This document shows positions 34,850-46,728 of a stretch of DNA of 64,000 nt, one piece after another. A model generated the notes under the pieces. That model had not been told where the DNA came from. It saw only the letters and a program-made list of their open reading frames with translations, and searched no databases. Position numbers and translations under genes: made by a program. The stretch covers positions 105,530,501-105,594,500 of the forward strand of contig OY856413.1 in assembly GCA_963693085.1 (NCBI GenBank), given 5' to 3'. Source of the stretch: Alisma plantago-aquatica (taxonomy: Eukaryota > Streptophyta > Magnoliopsida > Alismatales > Alismataceae). The stretch's first letter is position 1, and each line of letters opens with the position of its first letter.

Positions 34850-37763
34850 TATAGCGGCCCCACTTCCCGATAACCCCTAATTAAGGAAGACCGAGAAGTC
34901 AAAGCCGCTATCCCAAGATATGATCAATGGTTTTGCAAATAATCAAAAATAATTATTAAATTCTACCAAAAACTAATCTTAAAAACATGATTAAATTTTT
35001 TTTACTTTTCACATATCTTTCAAAAATAGGAATCTGGGACCTCTACCCAGATAGAGTTCTATCTAACTAAATCCTCCTTTAATATTAACTTTATTTTTTA
35101 CAAGTTCCACTTTACTATTTATCCAATTTTAGATATTCCTAAAATACCAACAAATAAAATGTCAGTCAGTATAAATGAATATATCGGTATGTGGTGACAA
35201 CCAAAATATTGCACATATATTCTAACAACCTAATCACATCAAATAGTTGTTAGCAATGCAAGATTACATTTTTTAATATGACTTCCCAATCGATTTTACT
35301 CATACTCTGGGATACCCTCTCTTAGGGTTTAGTCCTTGCAAGGGACTTAAGACTATCTTCTCCATCCTAAGCTTGGTACCAGGGGTCACCTCTCTAGGTG
35401 CCTGGTGGTCTTCCCTCTGGAGCTTGACCACCTCTGACCTTCCCTCCAGGGCTTGGTCTCTCATCTTACATCCAGAGATGGTATGTAGGTTTGGATAAGT
35501 CATAAATATATACATAAATTGTGATAATCATATTCATATTAAAGATTGCAGAAATAAAATCATCCAAGCAGTTTATTTCCATGCAATCGATAAAACATCA
35601 TAAAATTCCAGGAAACTAAAGTGTGTACTCATAAATAACCACATACCTGATTAGGAGATTTCACAAGAAATAAGAACAGTCCAATCCAAGTAGGCAATCT
35701 AAGCAAGCAATCAAGCCAATCACAGACAAGAACAGAATCCTAAAAGCATGTACAACCTATTTACTACATACTCATAAAGGACTTATTTAATTGACTTGGA
35801 ATCACTTTCTAAGGTTTCTAATCCAAATTATGGTTTCATTAGGGTTCCTTTAGATCTATTTACAACTTTCCTCTTTTATATCCATAAAACCCTAAAATAG
35901 AAGTTCTAGGTTCAAAACCCTAATTATTCAATCTTAATCGCATTAACACCTTCTTATCATCTATTAGGCTTAGGATCAACCTAGTATCACTTTTACACAA
36001 TGAATCTCAAAATATATCTCATTAGAAACCATTAACACCTAGATTAGGGTTTCAAAGCCCATTAATGCATATTAACATATCAAACCCTAAATTAAGCTAT
36101 TAAGCACATTGATCATCTACTTAGACATCAAAACATCTTTTATTAACAATAGGTTAATATGCTTATAGAACATCCACATTAATCTTCTCAATTCCATAGA
36201 ACATCAAATTAGGGTTTTTCTTAGTTATAAAGCATTAAGAATAGAAACTTTAGATACCTTTTGAACTATGATCATATTCAAGCCCTAAAACTATTTTTAT
36301 TGCAATCTACATAATTGTTTGATCAAATTTCATATATTACATGTCCCCATCTGATTTACCATTAATTAGATATGTATTTTACTAATTAATCACTTTCTAG
36401 CCAATGGGAGATTTCCATCTCAGCAAGACAACCCGGGTCGCGGCCGCGCCATCTGGACTGGGCCCACCAATCAGGCCTCGCCAACTCAGCATGGTCTGAT
36501 GATTAGGATGTGTGCTCATGCTATCAAAAATAAAACAAAAAGACCAGCGTGGCCTAACCTGAACAATGTCAACTCGAGGGCAGGAGGATAAAAGCCTGCT
36601 CGATCGTCTTCTAACTTGGCCCGACTCCACACAACGAGAGGATGGTAAACTTCTTCATTGACTTCAAGATCCAAAGCCTCTACGCGTGAACCAAAGGCAC
36701 CGACAGCGTCGCCTTGTCTTGTCGAACTCGAAGGACTCGTCAATTCTGCACTTGCCTCATGCCGCAGTTAGGACGACACTGCTCCAGACCTCATCGGAGT
36801 TGCTCTGAGATGACAGTGAAGGTTGAGATAGATTCTTCAATTAGCGACAGCAAAATGATCGTGGAATCCTTTCAAACTCACATTTTTAGATGTGCTGGTA
36901 CTACGGAGTACCCCCCCCCCATATAGGGTATGGTCTCGACTTCCCTAAGATTAGGACTCCTAGGTTTCATCACAAAACCCCATGAATCCTAGTATGTATG
37001 GGTTCGGGGAGATGTCTTGAAGATGTTGGGACTAATCCCAACTTTTTTCGTCTCCTCTCTCATGATCAAATTGAAAAGGACTCCGGTTCTGAGTCTCCCA
37101 TCGTGAATGGGATTAGATTGGTACCATTGGATCTCAGATCTAGTGGTCCATGTCATCCGAGTTCATCTAAATTAGAAATCTAATTCTAATATCAATGTGA
37201 CGTTTAATGTGATTACTCTATTATCCATTTACTTTAGGAAATCTTACAAAAACCATAACTATCTCGTCATTTATCCTTTTTCCTTCAAATTTTAGGGAAA
37301 GTCTTATATTAGAATTATCTACACATATCCCAAATTTGAGTCCCAAAATTGAAAGGAAAAAGGTGTTCTCTTCACATGAAAGTTATTACACATTAAAGCA
37401 TATCTTATTCATATTTTCTCTCTCTTTAACTTTTATCTTCTCTATTTGGATTCCTTGTATCCCAAGTAATAATATGGATTCAAAATCCACTTCATTCTGA
37501 ACAAACTCTTAGCCTTCTAGATAATTCCACATTATTCTTTAACATTATCTCTATTACTCTCATTAATATTTTTCTTTTCACCGTTATTCTTTTTTAACCA
37601 TATTGGGCTTATTATTCAACAAGGCCCACGATGACATACATGCAAAAGACATTTAGCAAAGAAATCCACACAAAGAGCTTAAATCACACAATTTTCATAA
37701 TCATATATCTTTAATGGTGAAATTACATATCAACCCAAACCTATGAACATTGAGGTTATAACA
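34850..37763 (-). mobile_element. Old solo LTR related to the LARD family
   Basis: 2.9 kb. Its left edge aligns with the LARD LTR start: CGGCCCCAC for CGACCTCAC, then CCTAATTAAGGAAGACC. Further on, a CTAAAATACCAACAAATAAAATG phrase corresponds to one at 2651 in the LARD. It ends GGTTATAACA. Athila spacer sequence continues on both sides. Possible target duplication copies GAGTT (34845-34849) and AATTT (37764-37768) match at only 3 of 5 bases, so the insertion is old or the edges are off by a base or two. No interior domain is present. GC-richer DNA at 36400-36900 has only short open frames. Confidence 0.55.
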
Positions 37764-38214
37764 AATTTGTTTTAAAAATCGGACTCTTATCCCTGTGACT
37801 CCATCGGTACTACCAACTCAAGGGTTGGTAGCATCGACTGATGCTTAGCTTGAACACCACACAAAAATAATCAAGACATCTTTTTTACATGAAAACTAAT
37901 CAAATGAAAACTAAATCTATGAAACTACAAAATTGAATGTAAAGAATGAAAATTGATAGTTGGGTTGCCTGCCAATAAGTGCCCTTGTTTTACATCATAG
38001 GCTTGACAATCTAAGCACTAAAGATCATTGAAGCTCAACTAGCTTCGACTTCTCTTCTTTCCTTACAACATCTCCCCCAAAGTAATGTTTAAGCTTCTGG
38101 CCATTAACAAGGAATGGCTCAGCCCCATTTCTTATTTCTACCGCCCTATGGGGAAAACCTTGACTGTCTCAAAAGGCCCACTCAATCTAGACCTCAATTT
38201 ACCATGGTATAATT
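37764..38214. other. Athila spacer downstream of integrase
   Basis: Continues the interrupted Athila non-coding spacer. It has a GGTACTACC/GGTTGGTAG pair at about 37805-37835 and the end-of-pol sequence near 37960-38210. No gene. Confidence 0.5.
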
Positions 38215-39159
38215 TCAGCCTAGAACTGAACAGAAGCACCTTTTATCCCAGAGTGAATTCCCTATGTAAGATGTGACAATCATGGATATTTTGGTACTCT
38301 CTTTGTAGATCCTTGAGATTTCATAGGAATCAAACCTAAGCTCATCTAGCTCATTCAATTCTAACATCCTTTTTCTCCCTGCAGCATCCAAATTGTAGTT
38401 CAATTTTTTCAGGACCCATTTTGCTTTGTGCTCTCGCTCTACGAGTAAGTGACATGCTCTCCCATAAACCAACCTAAAAGGAGTGGTTCTTATAGGTATC
38501 TTATAGGCTGTCTGATATGCCCAAAGAGCATCATTAAGCAACATTCTCCAATTACACCTATTTGTTGAGACTGTCTTCTCTAAGATTTTCTTAATCTCCC
38601 TATTAGACACCTCAACATGTCCTTGGGTTTGGGGGTGGTATGGAGTACCTACCCTGTGTTTCACTCCATATTTTCTTAAAAGTGCTCCAAATTTCCAATT
38701 GGTGAAGTGAGATCCACCATCATTAATATTTAATTTGGGCACCCCAAACCTATAAAAGATGTGAACATTAACAAATCTAGATACAACTTGGGCATCATTA
38801 GTGCGGGTTAGAATTGCTTCCACCCACTTAGACATGTAGTCAACAACAAGTAATATATATAAATTTGAATTTGATGCCACGAAAGGGCCCATGAAAGAGA
38901 TTCCCCATAAATCAAACACCTCAATTCCTTGAAAAACATTCAAGGGTATTTTGTGTCTCTTTGAGATATTCCCTGCACGTTGACATGCATTACAATGAAG
39001 AACACAGTTATATGTGTCCTTAAAAAGTGTCGACCCATAAAAACCACATTCTAAAACCTTAACGGTGTTCCTATAACTAGCATGGCGACCCTCAGTACGT
39101 AAGGAGTGACAATGTGCCAAAATACTCTCAAACTCACAATCCAGCACACATTTCCTCAA
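38215..39159 (-). pseudogene. Athila integrase
   Basis: An open frame of 314 residues. It begins after the start of the zinc-binding domain (Cys-x2-Cys in CNACQRAGN near residue 58) and covers the catalytic core and the start of the C-terminal domain. Integrase inserts cDNA into chromosomes. Of the catalytic Asp-Asp-Glu triad, the second Asp (NINDGGSHF) and the Glu (GHVEVSNREIK) remain. The first is replaced: the usual Ile-Asp-Phe-Met-Gly-Pro is Ile-Ser-Phe-Met-Gly-Pro near residue 87. The enzyme would therefore be inactive. It is in the same frame as the RNase H segment, from which one stop at 39184-39186 separates it. Confidence 0.85.
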
Positions 39160-39183
39160 AATACCATCCCTACATTGCTTTAT

Positions 39184-39771
39184 CTATATGGGAGCATCCC
39201 AAATGTAATACCACAAGGAATGGAAGAATTTCTTTTTCTCCTGATATCCCCAATCCTCTGGCAGCTCTCCACATGCCAAGTAGTTCATAATGTTTACAAA
39301 CCACAGATCCTTGCTTTTCATGGCAAAGAGTTGCTCATCTGGGAATTCTTCCACTATTGGGATATCTAAATCCTTTTCATCAACTATTTCAAGCCTAGAC
39401 AAGTGATTTTCTACTACATTCTCAGTGCCTAATTTATCTTTGATTTCTATATCAAATTCTTGTAGTAACAATATCCATCTAATGAACCTAGGCTTTGCAT
39501 CTTTCTTCTGCAGCAAATATTTGATTGCTACATGATCGGTCCAAACAATGACCCTAGCCCCTATAAAATATTGATGAAATTTCTTAAAAGCAAAAACTAC
39601 CACCAAAAACTCCTTTTCAGTGGTTGTATAATTTAATTAAGAATCATTTAGGGTCTTAGATGCATAATAGATAACAGTGGGAATCTTGTCTCGGCGTTGG
39701 CCTAGAACAGCTCCTATTTCATAATGTGATGTGTCACACATCAGCTCAAAGGGTTGGCTCCAATCTGGAGC
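39184..39771 (-). pseudogene. Athila RNase H and pre-integrase segment
   Basis: It shares the frame of the RT segment above, after a TAG at 39772-39774, and has a second stop TAA at 39637-39639. Both are one C-to-T change from Gln codons. The downstream open part (39606-39184) carries the RNase H motifs [28 protein letters not shown] and NHLSRL, then the FPDEQL linker to integrase. RNase H removes the RNA template during cDNA synthesis. Dead by nonsense. Confidence 0.82.
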
Positions 39772-40565
39772 CTAGACAACAGGTGTAGAGACTGGTTTCT
39801 CCTTCAACGCCTCAAATGCCTTCAAACATTGCTCATTGAAATCAAATTCATCATCTTTTTTCAATAACTCAGAGAGCGGTTTGGTGATTTTTGAAAAATC
39901 TTTTGTAAAACATGAGTAAAATCTAGCATGTCCTAGAAAGCTCCTCACTCCCTTCATTGATGATGGTAGAGGTATCTTGGAGATGAGTTCTATTTTTATC
40001 AGGTCGACCTCCATTCCCCTGTTGTACACCTTGCATTCCAAAACTATCCCCTCACTCACCATCATGTGACATTTTTCCCAAATTAAAACTAGGTGAGTGT
40101 CCTCACATCTTTGCAAAACCTTATTGAGATTGTCAAGGAAATCATCAAATGACTCTCCATACACTAAAAACTCATCCATGAATACCTCCAGACATCGCTC
40201 CACCATATCGGAAAAATTGGCAAGCATAAATCTCGAAAATGTGGCCAGTGTGTTGCAAAGACCAAAAGGCATCTGCCGATACACAAAACTACCATAAGGA
40301 CAAGTGAAGGTGGACTTCTTTTGGTCTTGTGGATTGATAGAAATCTGGTTATATTTGGAATAACCATCAAGAAAACAAAAATGAGAGCAGTGGTGAGCCG
40401 CTCAAGAATTTGATCAATAAAGGGGAACGGGAAATGGTACTTCAAAGTGGCAGCATTCAAATGTTGGTAATTAATGCATACTCGCCACCCTGTCACCAAC
40501 CTAGTAGAAATCAAATTATCATTTGAATTAGTTGTGATCATTATCCCCCCTTTTTTAGGAACCAC
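39772..40565 (-). pseudogene. Athila reverse transcriptase
   Basis: Two overlapping open segments (40565-40164 and 40284-39772) are joined by a frameshift near 40380-40280. The first holds VPKKGG, GWRVCINYQHLN and FPFIDQILERL of the fingers/palm. The second holds MPFGLCNTLATF and the active-site region, where the usual Phe-Met-Asp-Asp reads Phe-Met-Asp-Glu. One catalytic Asp is thus replaced, in addition to the frameshift. RT copies element RNA into DNA in cytoplasmic particles. Overall order and length fit an Athila RT. Confidence 0.85.
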
Positions 40566-42055
40566 CTGGGTTGGACTAACCTAGTTAGAGTCAGAGATAG
40601 CATAAATTATACCTGTAGACAAAAGTTTTACTACCTCTTTCTTTACTACCTCAGTCATGATAAGATTCAGTCATCACTGAGGTTGAACTATGGGCTTGGC
40701 TCCTTCTTATAGTCTGATCTTGTGTAGGTAGAAACTAGAGGAGATCCCCTTTATGTCTGTAACAGACCTCCCAAATGCTGCCAGGTGGTTTTTCAGATAT
40801 ACAAGTAGCTACTCCTCTTCCCGAATGCTCAATGAAGTTGAGATGATGATCTGAAGCTTCTCTTCTTCTACCAAGAAAATGTACTTCAAGTGCGGAAGAA
40901 ATGGCTTCATCCTTAGATCCAGAGGGCTCAGTAAAGATGGGATCAATAATGGAGGAGGTTGTCCTAGATCCTCAAAGTGTCTGGTGTAGTAACACGGTAG
41001 TGCCTTGAGAAACAAGACACACTCCTCCAAAGGACAGTGTCGGGTATAGTCATCCACCAGATTCATGGGACATGCCTCTAAAGGTAACTATTGATATGCT
41101 AAATAAGAGTGCAAGAAGCTACTTCTTCAATTGTTGCTGGACAACATTCCTCCTCTCATCATTTGAATATTGAAGTTCCTTGGTCAATGAAACTTCCTTT
41201 GTATTCTCCAAGATGTCCACTGCCAGTTTGCTTTTATGAACATGTGTCATCACATGAGCCATGTCTAGGAATGGCCTCCCAAGAGATAAAGACATCTTTC
41301 CCTGGACCTGTTGCAGCATGTGACATTGTCCCTTCACTTCAGTCTTCTTTGTGGACGCGGGCATCTAGATTTTAAAATGGTTGTCTTTAATACCCAATAT
41401 CAATCTTCCTCTGCCCCTCTCAAGTATCATGTCTTTTGTGTCTTGAAATGGCCTCCCAAGTAGTAGTTCATTGTCGTGATCATATTGCATCCCCATTACC
41501 ACAAAATTTGTTGAAAATACAAATTTGTCCACCTTGGCAAGAACATCCTCATAGATACCATATGGCTTATCCAATGAGTTGTCCTCCAGTTGTATGGTCA
41601 TATTGCTTTTTTGGACTCCTTAAAACCCAACTTCTTGAAGGTATTCAAGGGAATAAGATTAATGCTTGCCCCTAAATCACACAAAGCCACTCCTAAATTG
41701 GTCTTCCCAATGTAGCATGATATGTTAAAGTAACCTAGATCTTGCCTTTTTGGTAGTAATGTTCCTAGAATGAAAGCACTAACATGCTCCTTCAGCACCA
41801 CTACATCTGAGTCATCTATCCTCCTCTTTTTATTGATTATATCCTTTAAAAATGTGCCATATGAAGGAATATTCTCAAGTGCATCTATGAGAGGAATGTT
41901 GACATGCAATTTTCTGAAACTGTCCAGAAATTTCTGAAATTGTCACTCATCCTTGGTTGCCTTCAAGCTATTTGGAAAGGAAACTGGCTTCACCACTTTT
42001 CCTTGATGCGGTGGGATGTATGTCTTCTTTCTTGTCTCCCCTGGTTCATGAGTTT
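40566..42055 (-). pseudogene. Athila gag-protease region, cut by chromovirus insertion
   Basis: Minus-strand segments 41909-41598, 41601-41365, 41364-41119 and 41066-40809 are linked by frameshifts near 41600 and 41100-41070 and by stops. The first carries the aspartic-protease motif CDLGASINLIPL. The next has the LLLGRPF motif of the protease C-terminal part, and an LGRPFLD copy follows. The last carries the PFLPHLKYIFL linker that precedes RT in Athila. Upstream (42055-41910) lies the end of gag with FLDSF-like sequence. The frame is then cut by the chromovirus LTR at 42056. Confidence 0.75.
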
Positions 42056-42882
42056 TGTTATAACCTCAATTTTTTGAATAATGTAATGAGATGTGTAATA
42101 CATTTTCTTTAATGATGAATGAAATCTGTGATTGATTTGTTTACTTTAAATGGTGGATTTCGTGTGTAATGACCTTGATTGAGTTTAATTGGGCTTAATT
42201 GGCCATTGGGCCCAATTGAAAAAAAATAGAAATAAAAAAGAAAGGAATTGCCTAATAAAAGGGAGATATAGGAAAAGGATGAATATAATGGGGAAAAGGC
42301 AAGGAGATAATTCCCAAGGGGATATTTCATACCCTTAGGGTTCCTTGAGATCCAAGGGACCTAAGATAATTATATAATGACAAATGAAAAAGAAATATGA
42401 ATTAAAATCAGGGTAATTAGTAAATAACTTGGATGGGAAGGAAACACTCTCAACCGTTGGAATTTAACCTTCAAATTTTGTGGACGATTAGATAATGGAA
42501 AGATGGAGTTTTCCCTAAAATTTGAGAGGCAAAATGTTAAACAAGGAGAGAGAAATGGATTTTCCAAGTTATCATGTTAAAATGCCCTTTTGATTTGTTT
42601 TTTGATAATAGCAATGGAGGGAAATGATGGCAGCTGTTGGATGACCGCGTGATCCAGGGGACCACAGATCCCAGGGAAGACGTGCATCATCTACCTCAAG
42701 TCCTAGTGGGACTAGGAGACGTTTTGGGAATCAAATTTCTGATCACTGGAGACGATAAGTTGAAAATCTAACAAGCCCATCGCCTTCAGGAGAGTGTTCC
42801 AAAGCGTCTAGACCCAAGATTGGGGGGTTGTCGTCGATGGGGGAAGAAACCCCCAAGTCGCAGGACACCCATGACCTAGCCC

Positions 42883-42890
42883 TATATAAG
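42883..42890 (+). promoter_or_regulatory. TATA box in chromovirus 5' LTR
   Basis: CCTATATAAG is followed by a G-rich segment. It is conserved at the same place in the 3' LTR (62933-62940) and is the likely start region for element RNA. Confidence 0.65.
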
Positions 42891-44280
42891 GGAGGGTGCT
42901 CGGGGGTGCCAGCATACCTAAAAACCATCCCCATCACTGTGGAACACGATGACAAGTGGAACGACAATCTCAATTGCCGATTCCAATCTAACCTACCCCC
43001 TCTGCAACCTACAACCCATGGCGGAGCTCTGGCGAGTAGTTTGTGGTGAAAGTCAGGTTCGTTTGCACTATTGAGCAGTGCATTGAGTTCGGGTGACGAC
43101 GACGAAGCTTCGAGACCCCTTGGATTTCCTATTGGTGGCTTGGAGCTCGAAGTCAACTAGCTAGTTGACTATTGTTCATCGCACATACGAAGGTAGATGA
43201 CGACGGGCGGCCGTCAGATCGCGAAGTATCGTGATCCTGGGCGGGGATCAAACATATGAGAGTGAGAGCGGCTAGGTTTGGGCATGCGCGTCAGGGATCG
43301 TTCGATCCAGGGAGCAGACCAGCGGTCCACCCATCGAGCAGCTCACTAATTTCCGGGTAAATTCCCTCTCTGTTTAAATAATATTGAAAAAGGCTTTTTC
43401 TTGCAAAAATCCTACAAATTAGCAGGAACCTCGGATGAATTAACTGTATACATGAAAGTTGAACAGAAAAATATGAGGAATAAGTTTGAAAGCCTAAATC
43501 TGTGTCGTTTTGCAAAAGTATATAATTTTGATGAAAAAGGTGTTAAGTTGTGGTTAGAAACCCTAATTAATGATCAAGGGTAGATTTGATGTTGCAAATA
43601 AATTAATTCTAGTGTTGTTAACTTATTTAATGATTAAGATGAATCTTAACCTATTTTGGAGATGGAATTGCAAGATTTAGGGTTTAAACCTCACATGTTG
43701 GATAATATCCTTAGAAAACCCTAAGTAAGGGAAAAAGGGAAGAAAAGATATAGTTAATCCGAAAATTAGTGTTTTGTGGTCCAAACCTGATCTTAGGATC
43801 TTAATGAAAAATAAGATGGGATGGTTAGGGTTTGGTGGATATTTTGATAAAAGTAGAGTAAAAGTGATAAAAAGGAAGTGAAACCCTAATTATGGTCAAA
43901 ACCCTAAAAAGAGCTAGAAACCCTAAGGGACGATTAGGCCTATTAGACTTGGATACCATGATCCATGATAGAAAATATTGTATGTGTATTTCAGGGCCAA
44001 ATTGTGTGCTTGCTTGATTCTAGATTACTTGCTTGTTTGGATTATTCCTACACTCGAGTCTGCCTGACAGGTATGTGGTTAATTATGGTTAATCGCCTTA
44101 GTCTTCTGAAGGATTGCCGAATGATTAATCGCATTGAATGCAATCTATCTGTTGGATGTTCATACTTGCAATTATAAAGTCCCTATGACTATCAAAAGTA
44201 AAGTATAAGTGTGTACATTCGCACCTACATGCCACCCTAATGAAAGATGCAAAAAGGGCAAGCCCAGGAGGGATGACCCA

Positions 44281-44400
44281 TGGGCACCATGAGTGGTGAC
44301 CCCAGGCACCAAGCTCAGGATCGAGAAGGTGGTATTTATTGCATGACTAATGGGCACCATGAGAGGTGACCCCAGGCACCAAGCTCAGGATGGAGAAGGT
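44281..44400. repeat. 70-bp tandem duplication in chromovirus LTR
   Basis: TGGGCACCATGAG and the next ~40 bases occur at 44281 and again at 44351 with few changes. Whether the 3' LTR shares it cannot be seen, as that part lies beyond 64000. Confidence 0.85.
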
Positions 44401-44897
44401 GGCCTTAAGTCAATGAGAAACCCTAAGAGGGGGTAATCCAGGGTTTGGGCAAAAGCGGTGGAGTGTGACACATTGAAAATGTAAATTGTATTGCTAAATA
44501 ACACGATTGTGATAATTAGGTTGTTAGCCTTATGTGTGACATTTTGGTTTTCCCCACATACCGGCATATTCTTATATGCTAATTGATGTTTTGTTTGTCG
44601 ACGTTTTAGGTACAACTCTAAAAAGGACAAATAGAAAGTGACACATTGTGAAACTATGTAATAAAATACGAGGAGGATTAGATAGCATAGTTTCATATTA
44701 AGGATAGAGTTAGAATTCCAAAGTTTTCAAAAGGTATGTAAATTTTTATTTTATACCAAAATTCTAGTTTAGTTGGTAGAATTTATTAATTATTATTGAT
44801 TAATTGTCGAACCTTTGATCTATTTTTTTTGGGATAATGGCTCTGACCCCTTGGTCTCCCTTAAGTGGGGGTTACTGGGAGGTGGGGTCATTACAAT

Positions 44898-44909
44898 TGG
44901 TATCAGAGC
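44898..44909 (+). other. Primer-binding site of the chromovirus
   Basis: TGGTATCAGAGC, complementary to initiator-Met tRNA, two bases after the LTR end. Confidence 0.92.
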
Positions 44910-45356
44910 ATAGGTTCCTCATTTAATCTTTAATAATTATTAAATTTTACAAATTCCATAGAACTGATAGAGTTATCAGAGGATTTTCCGAAAGACTGAG
45001 GTGTCTAGAAAAAGATCACATCCGGGGGCTGGCAATATTTTCCTACGCATCGCTAGTCAGAATACAAGGACTCCCTGGTTAGTGTGACTGCCTGGCTGAT
45101 GTCTCAAGATTTGACTCAAAATAAGATACCTTTTAGGATTCTCTCATCTTGTTCATCCCTTTTCAACTCCAATGTTGTTAAGGATTTCAAGGATTAGGGT
45201 TTCCTCTCTCTTCCTCACCCTCTTAAGGTATGGGTAAAGTTGATAAGGTTTAAGGAATCCTCCACCAAATTAATTGAAGATACATAACAAATATGTCATC
45301 GACATAAGTATACTTAGTTAATTATGGACTAAAGGATCTGTTGCATTCTTATGTAG
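44910..45356 (+). promoter_or_regulatory. 5' leader of the chromovirus
   Basis: About 450 non-coding bases precede gag. The segment to about 45150 aligns with the LARD leader, including an identical 19-base core at 45026-45044 and a TCTAGAA phrase about 20 bases before it. The remainder holds nothing recognisable. Confidence 0.7.
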
Positions 45357-46728
45357 ATGGCTCGTACAAAGATCGTCGCTATACTAGTGGCCACCAATGG
45401 CAGTGGGCCTCCACAGAAAGAGAAGGGGTCTTCGGAGAAGAGGAAGCAGAATTGTGGCGGTGAATCCTCGAAGAAGAGGAAGAGACCATAGGAAACTACA
45501 CCTGAGGCCCCCAACCCTGACTCGATATCCTTCAGCAACCTTGATCATGAGGAGGGGCAAGGATACGAGGAGCAGCATGTGTATGAGGAAGAAGCCCAAA
45601 TGGAGGAGGACCAGACCGGTGGATCAAAGCCAACTATGGTGGTTCACACCACTAATGCAGTCTGGATGGAGCAACAAAATCGGCAGATCGAGGCTATCCT
45701 TGCCCTGGCCCTCAGGGACATAACTAGAGATGAGAAGGGCAAGCCACTACCTATTTGTCCTCGACTGGGGGTCACCATCCTGGACTTCGTCAAGCTGAAC
45801 ATTGAGAAGTTCTAGGGAGAGGATAAGTCTGAGGTGGTCGACAAGGTGGAGGCTTGGCTGCTCACAGTCGAGAATGGGTTCTGCATGCTTGAGGTGCAAC
45901 CAAACAAGAAGGTTCTTTTTGCCACTCATCTCCTTGAAGATGCAGCCAAGATATGGTGGGAGAATCATATCACAGGTAGAGACCTAAGCGATGAACTGAT
46001 GGCATGGACTGACTTAGACTATCTTCACCACCAGATTCATTCCCGTCTCACCTAAGAAGGAGAAGGAAAGGGAGTTCACCAACATGACTCAGGGAAGCTC
46101 GTCAGTTGCAGACTTTGGTCACAAGTTTCGCATCCTGGAATGGTTCGGATACAGGATGGATGAAGAGAGGAGAGTGGACCACTTCATGGAGCATCTACAC
46201 CCTGCCATTAAGCCTCATGTGATGGCTAGTAAGCTAAAGACCTTCTCTAAAGCCTTCAACACCACCTTGGACATGGAAAGGATGGTGATGCCTACACAGA
46301 ATCCCTCCAAGGGATACCTGGGTCTTGCTGAGGGAGCCCAGGGACCGAAGAATGAGCACAAGAAGGGGAAAGGGCGCAACCACAACAAAGGCAAGCGTAG
46401 ACACAAAGGCAAACCCCGTGGTGAAAATTGTTTCCTAAAGTGTCGCGTATGTGGACGGACACATCCTGGAAAGTGCCTCTTTGAGAAGAATGTGTGTTTC
46501 CGATGTCAGCAAGAGGGGCACTTCATCGCCAACTTCCCTCATCCTGACTCGAGGGGACCTTTGGGGTCACAACCAGTGGCATCACAACCGGTAGTTGCAG
46601 CACCCCCAGCAGGAGCATCGACAGGAGCACCCCCAACTGGAGAAAGGAGGCAAGCTAGAGTGTTCGCCATCGACAATGAAGAAGCTCAGGCGAATGCTAA
46701 TAGGCTGATTGAGGGTAATAAACCCTAG
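45357..46728 (+). pseudogene. Chromovirus Gag
   Basis: The Met codon at 45357 opens a lysine-rich N-terminus. The frame has TAG at 45489 and at 45813 (each one step from CAG) and a stop at 46053, then shifts frame near 46030 and stays open from 46084 to 46728. The Gag core is seen in AKIWWENHITG and the downstream FGHKFRILEW region. Two Cys/His boxes follow: CRVCGRTHPGKC, and a CCHC knuckle CFRCQQEGHFIANF in which the last Cys is Phe. A proline/alanine-rich tail ends at a stop just before the protease region. Gag would have built the particle; this copy cannot make it. Confidence 0.87.

Larger units (their letters stand above)
31070..42055 (-). mobile_element. Athila-type Ty3/gypsy element, decayed, interrupted, 5' part outside window
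   Basis: Reading the minus strand from 42055 down: the end of gag/protease, RT, RNase H, integrase, a spacer, an accessory (env-position) ORF, a polypurine tract and one LTR. Protein motifs match the non-chromoviral Athila lineage, for instance HPQTQGHVEVSNREIK in integrase and the accessory ORF after pol. The element is cut at 42055 by the plus-strand chromovirus, so gag and the 5' LTR should lie beyond 64000. The lower boundary (about 31070) is approximate. Frameshifts and stops in every gene show it is dead. Confidence 0.8.
42056..44895 (+). repeat. 5' LTR of the chromovirus (2840 bp)
   Basis: Starts TGTTATAACC, ends GGGTCATTACA, and aligns with 62106 onward. The 3' part contains several AAACCCTAA/TTAGGGTTT words and a 70-bp duplication. 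The LTR ends resemble those of the LARD (GAGGTCATTACA). Confidence 0.93.

Noticed and set aside
36397..36926. Protein gene in the GC-richer part of the old solo LTR
   Set aside because: Frames are under 80 codons, overlap on both strands and have no motif.
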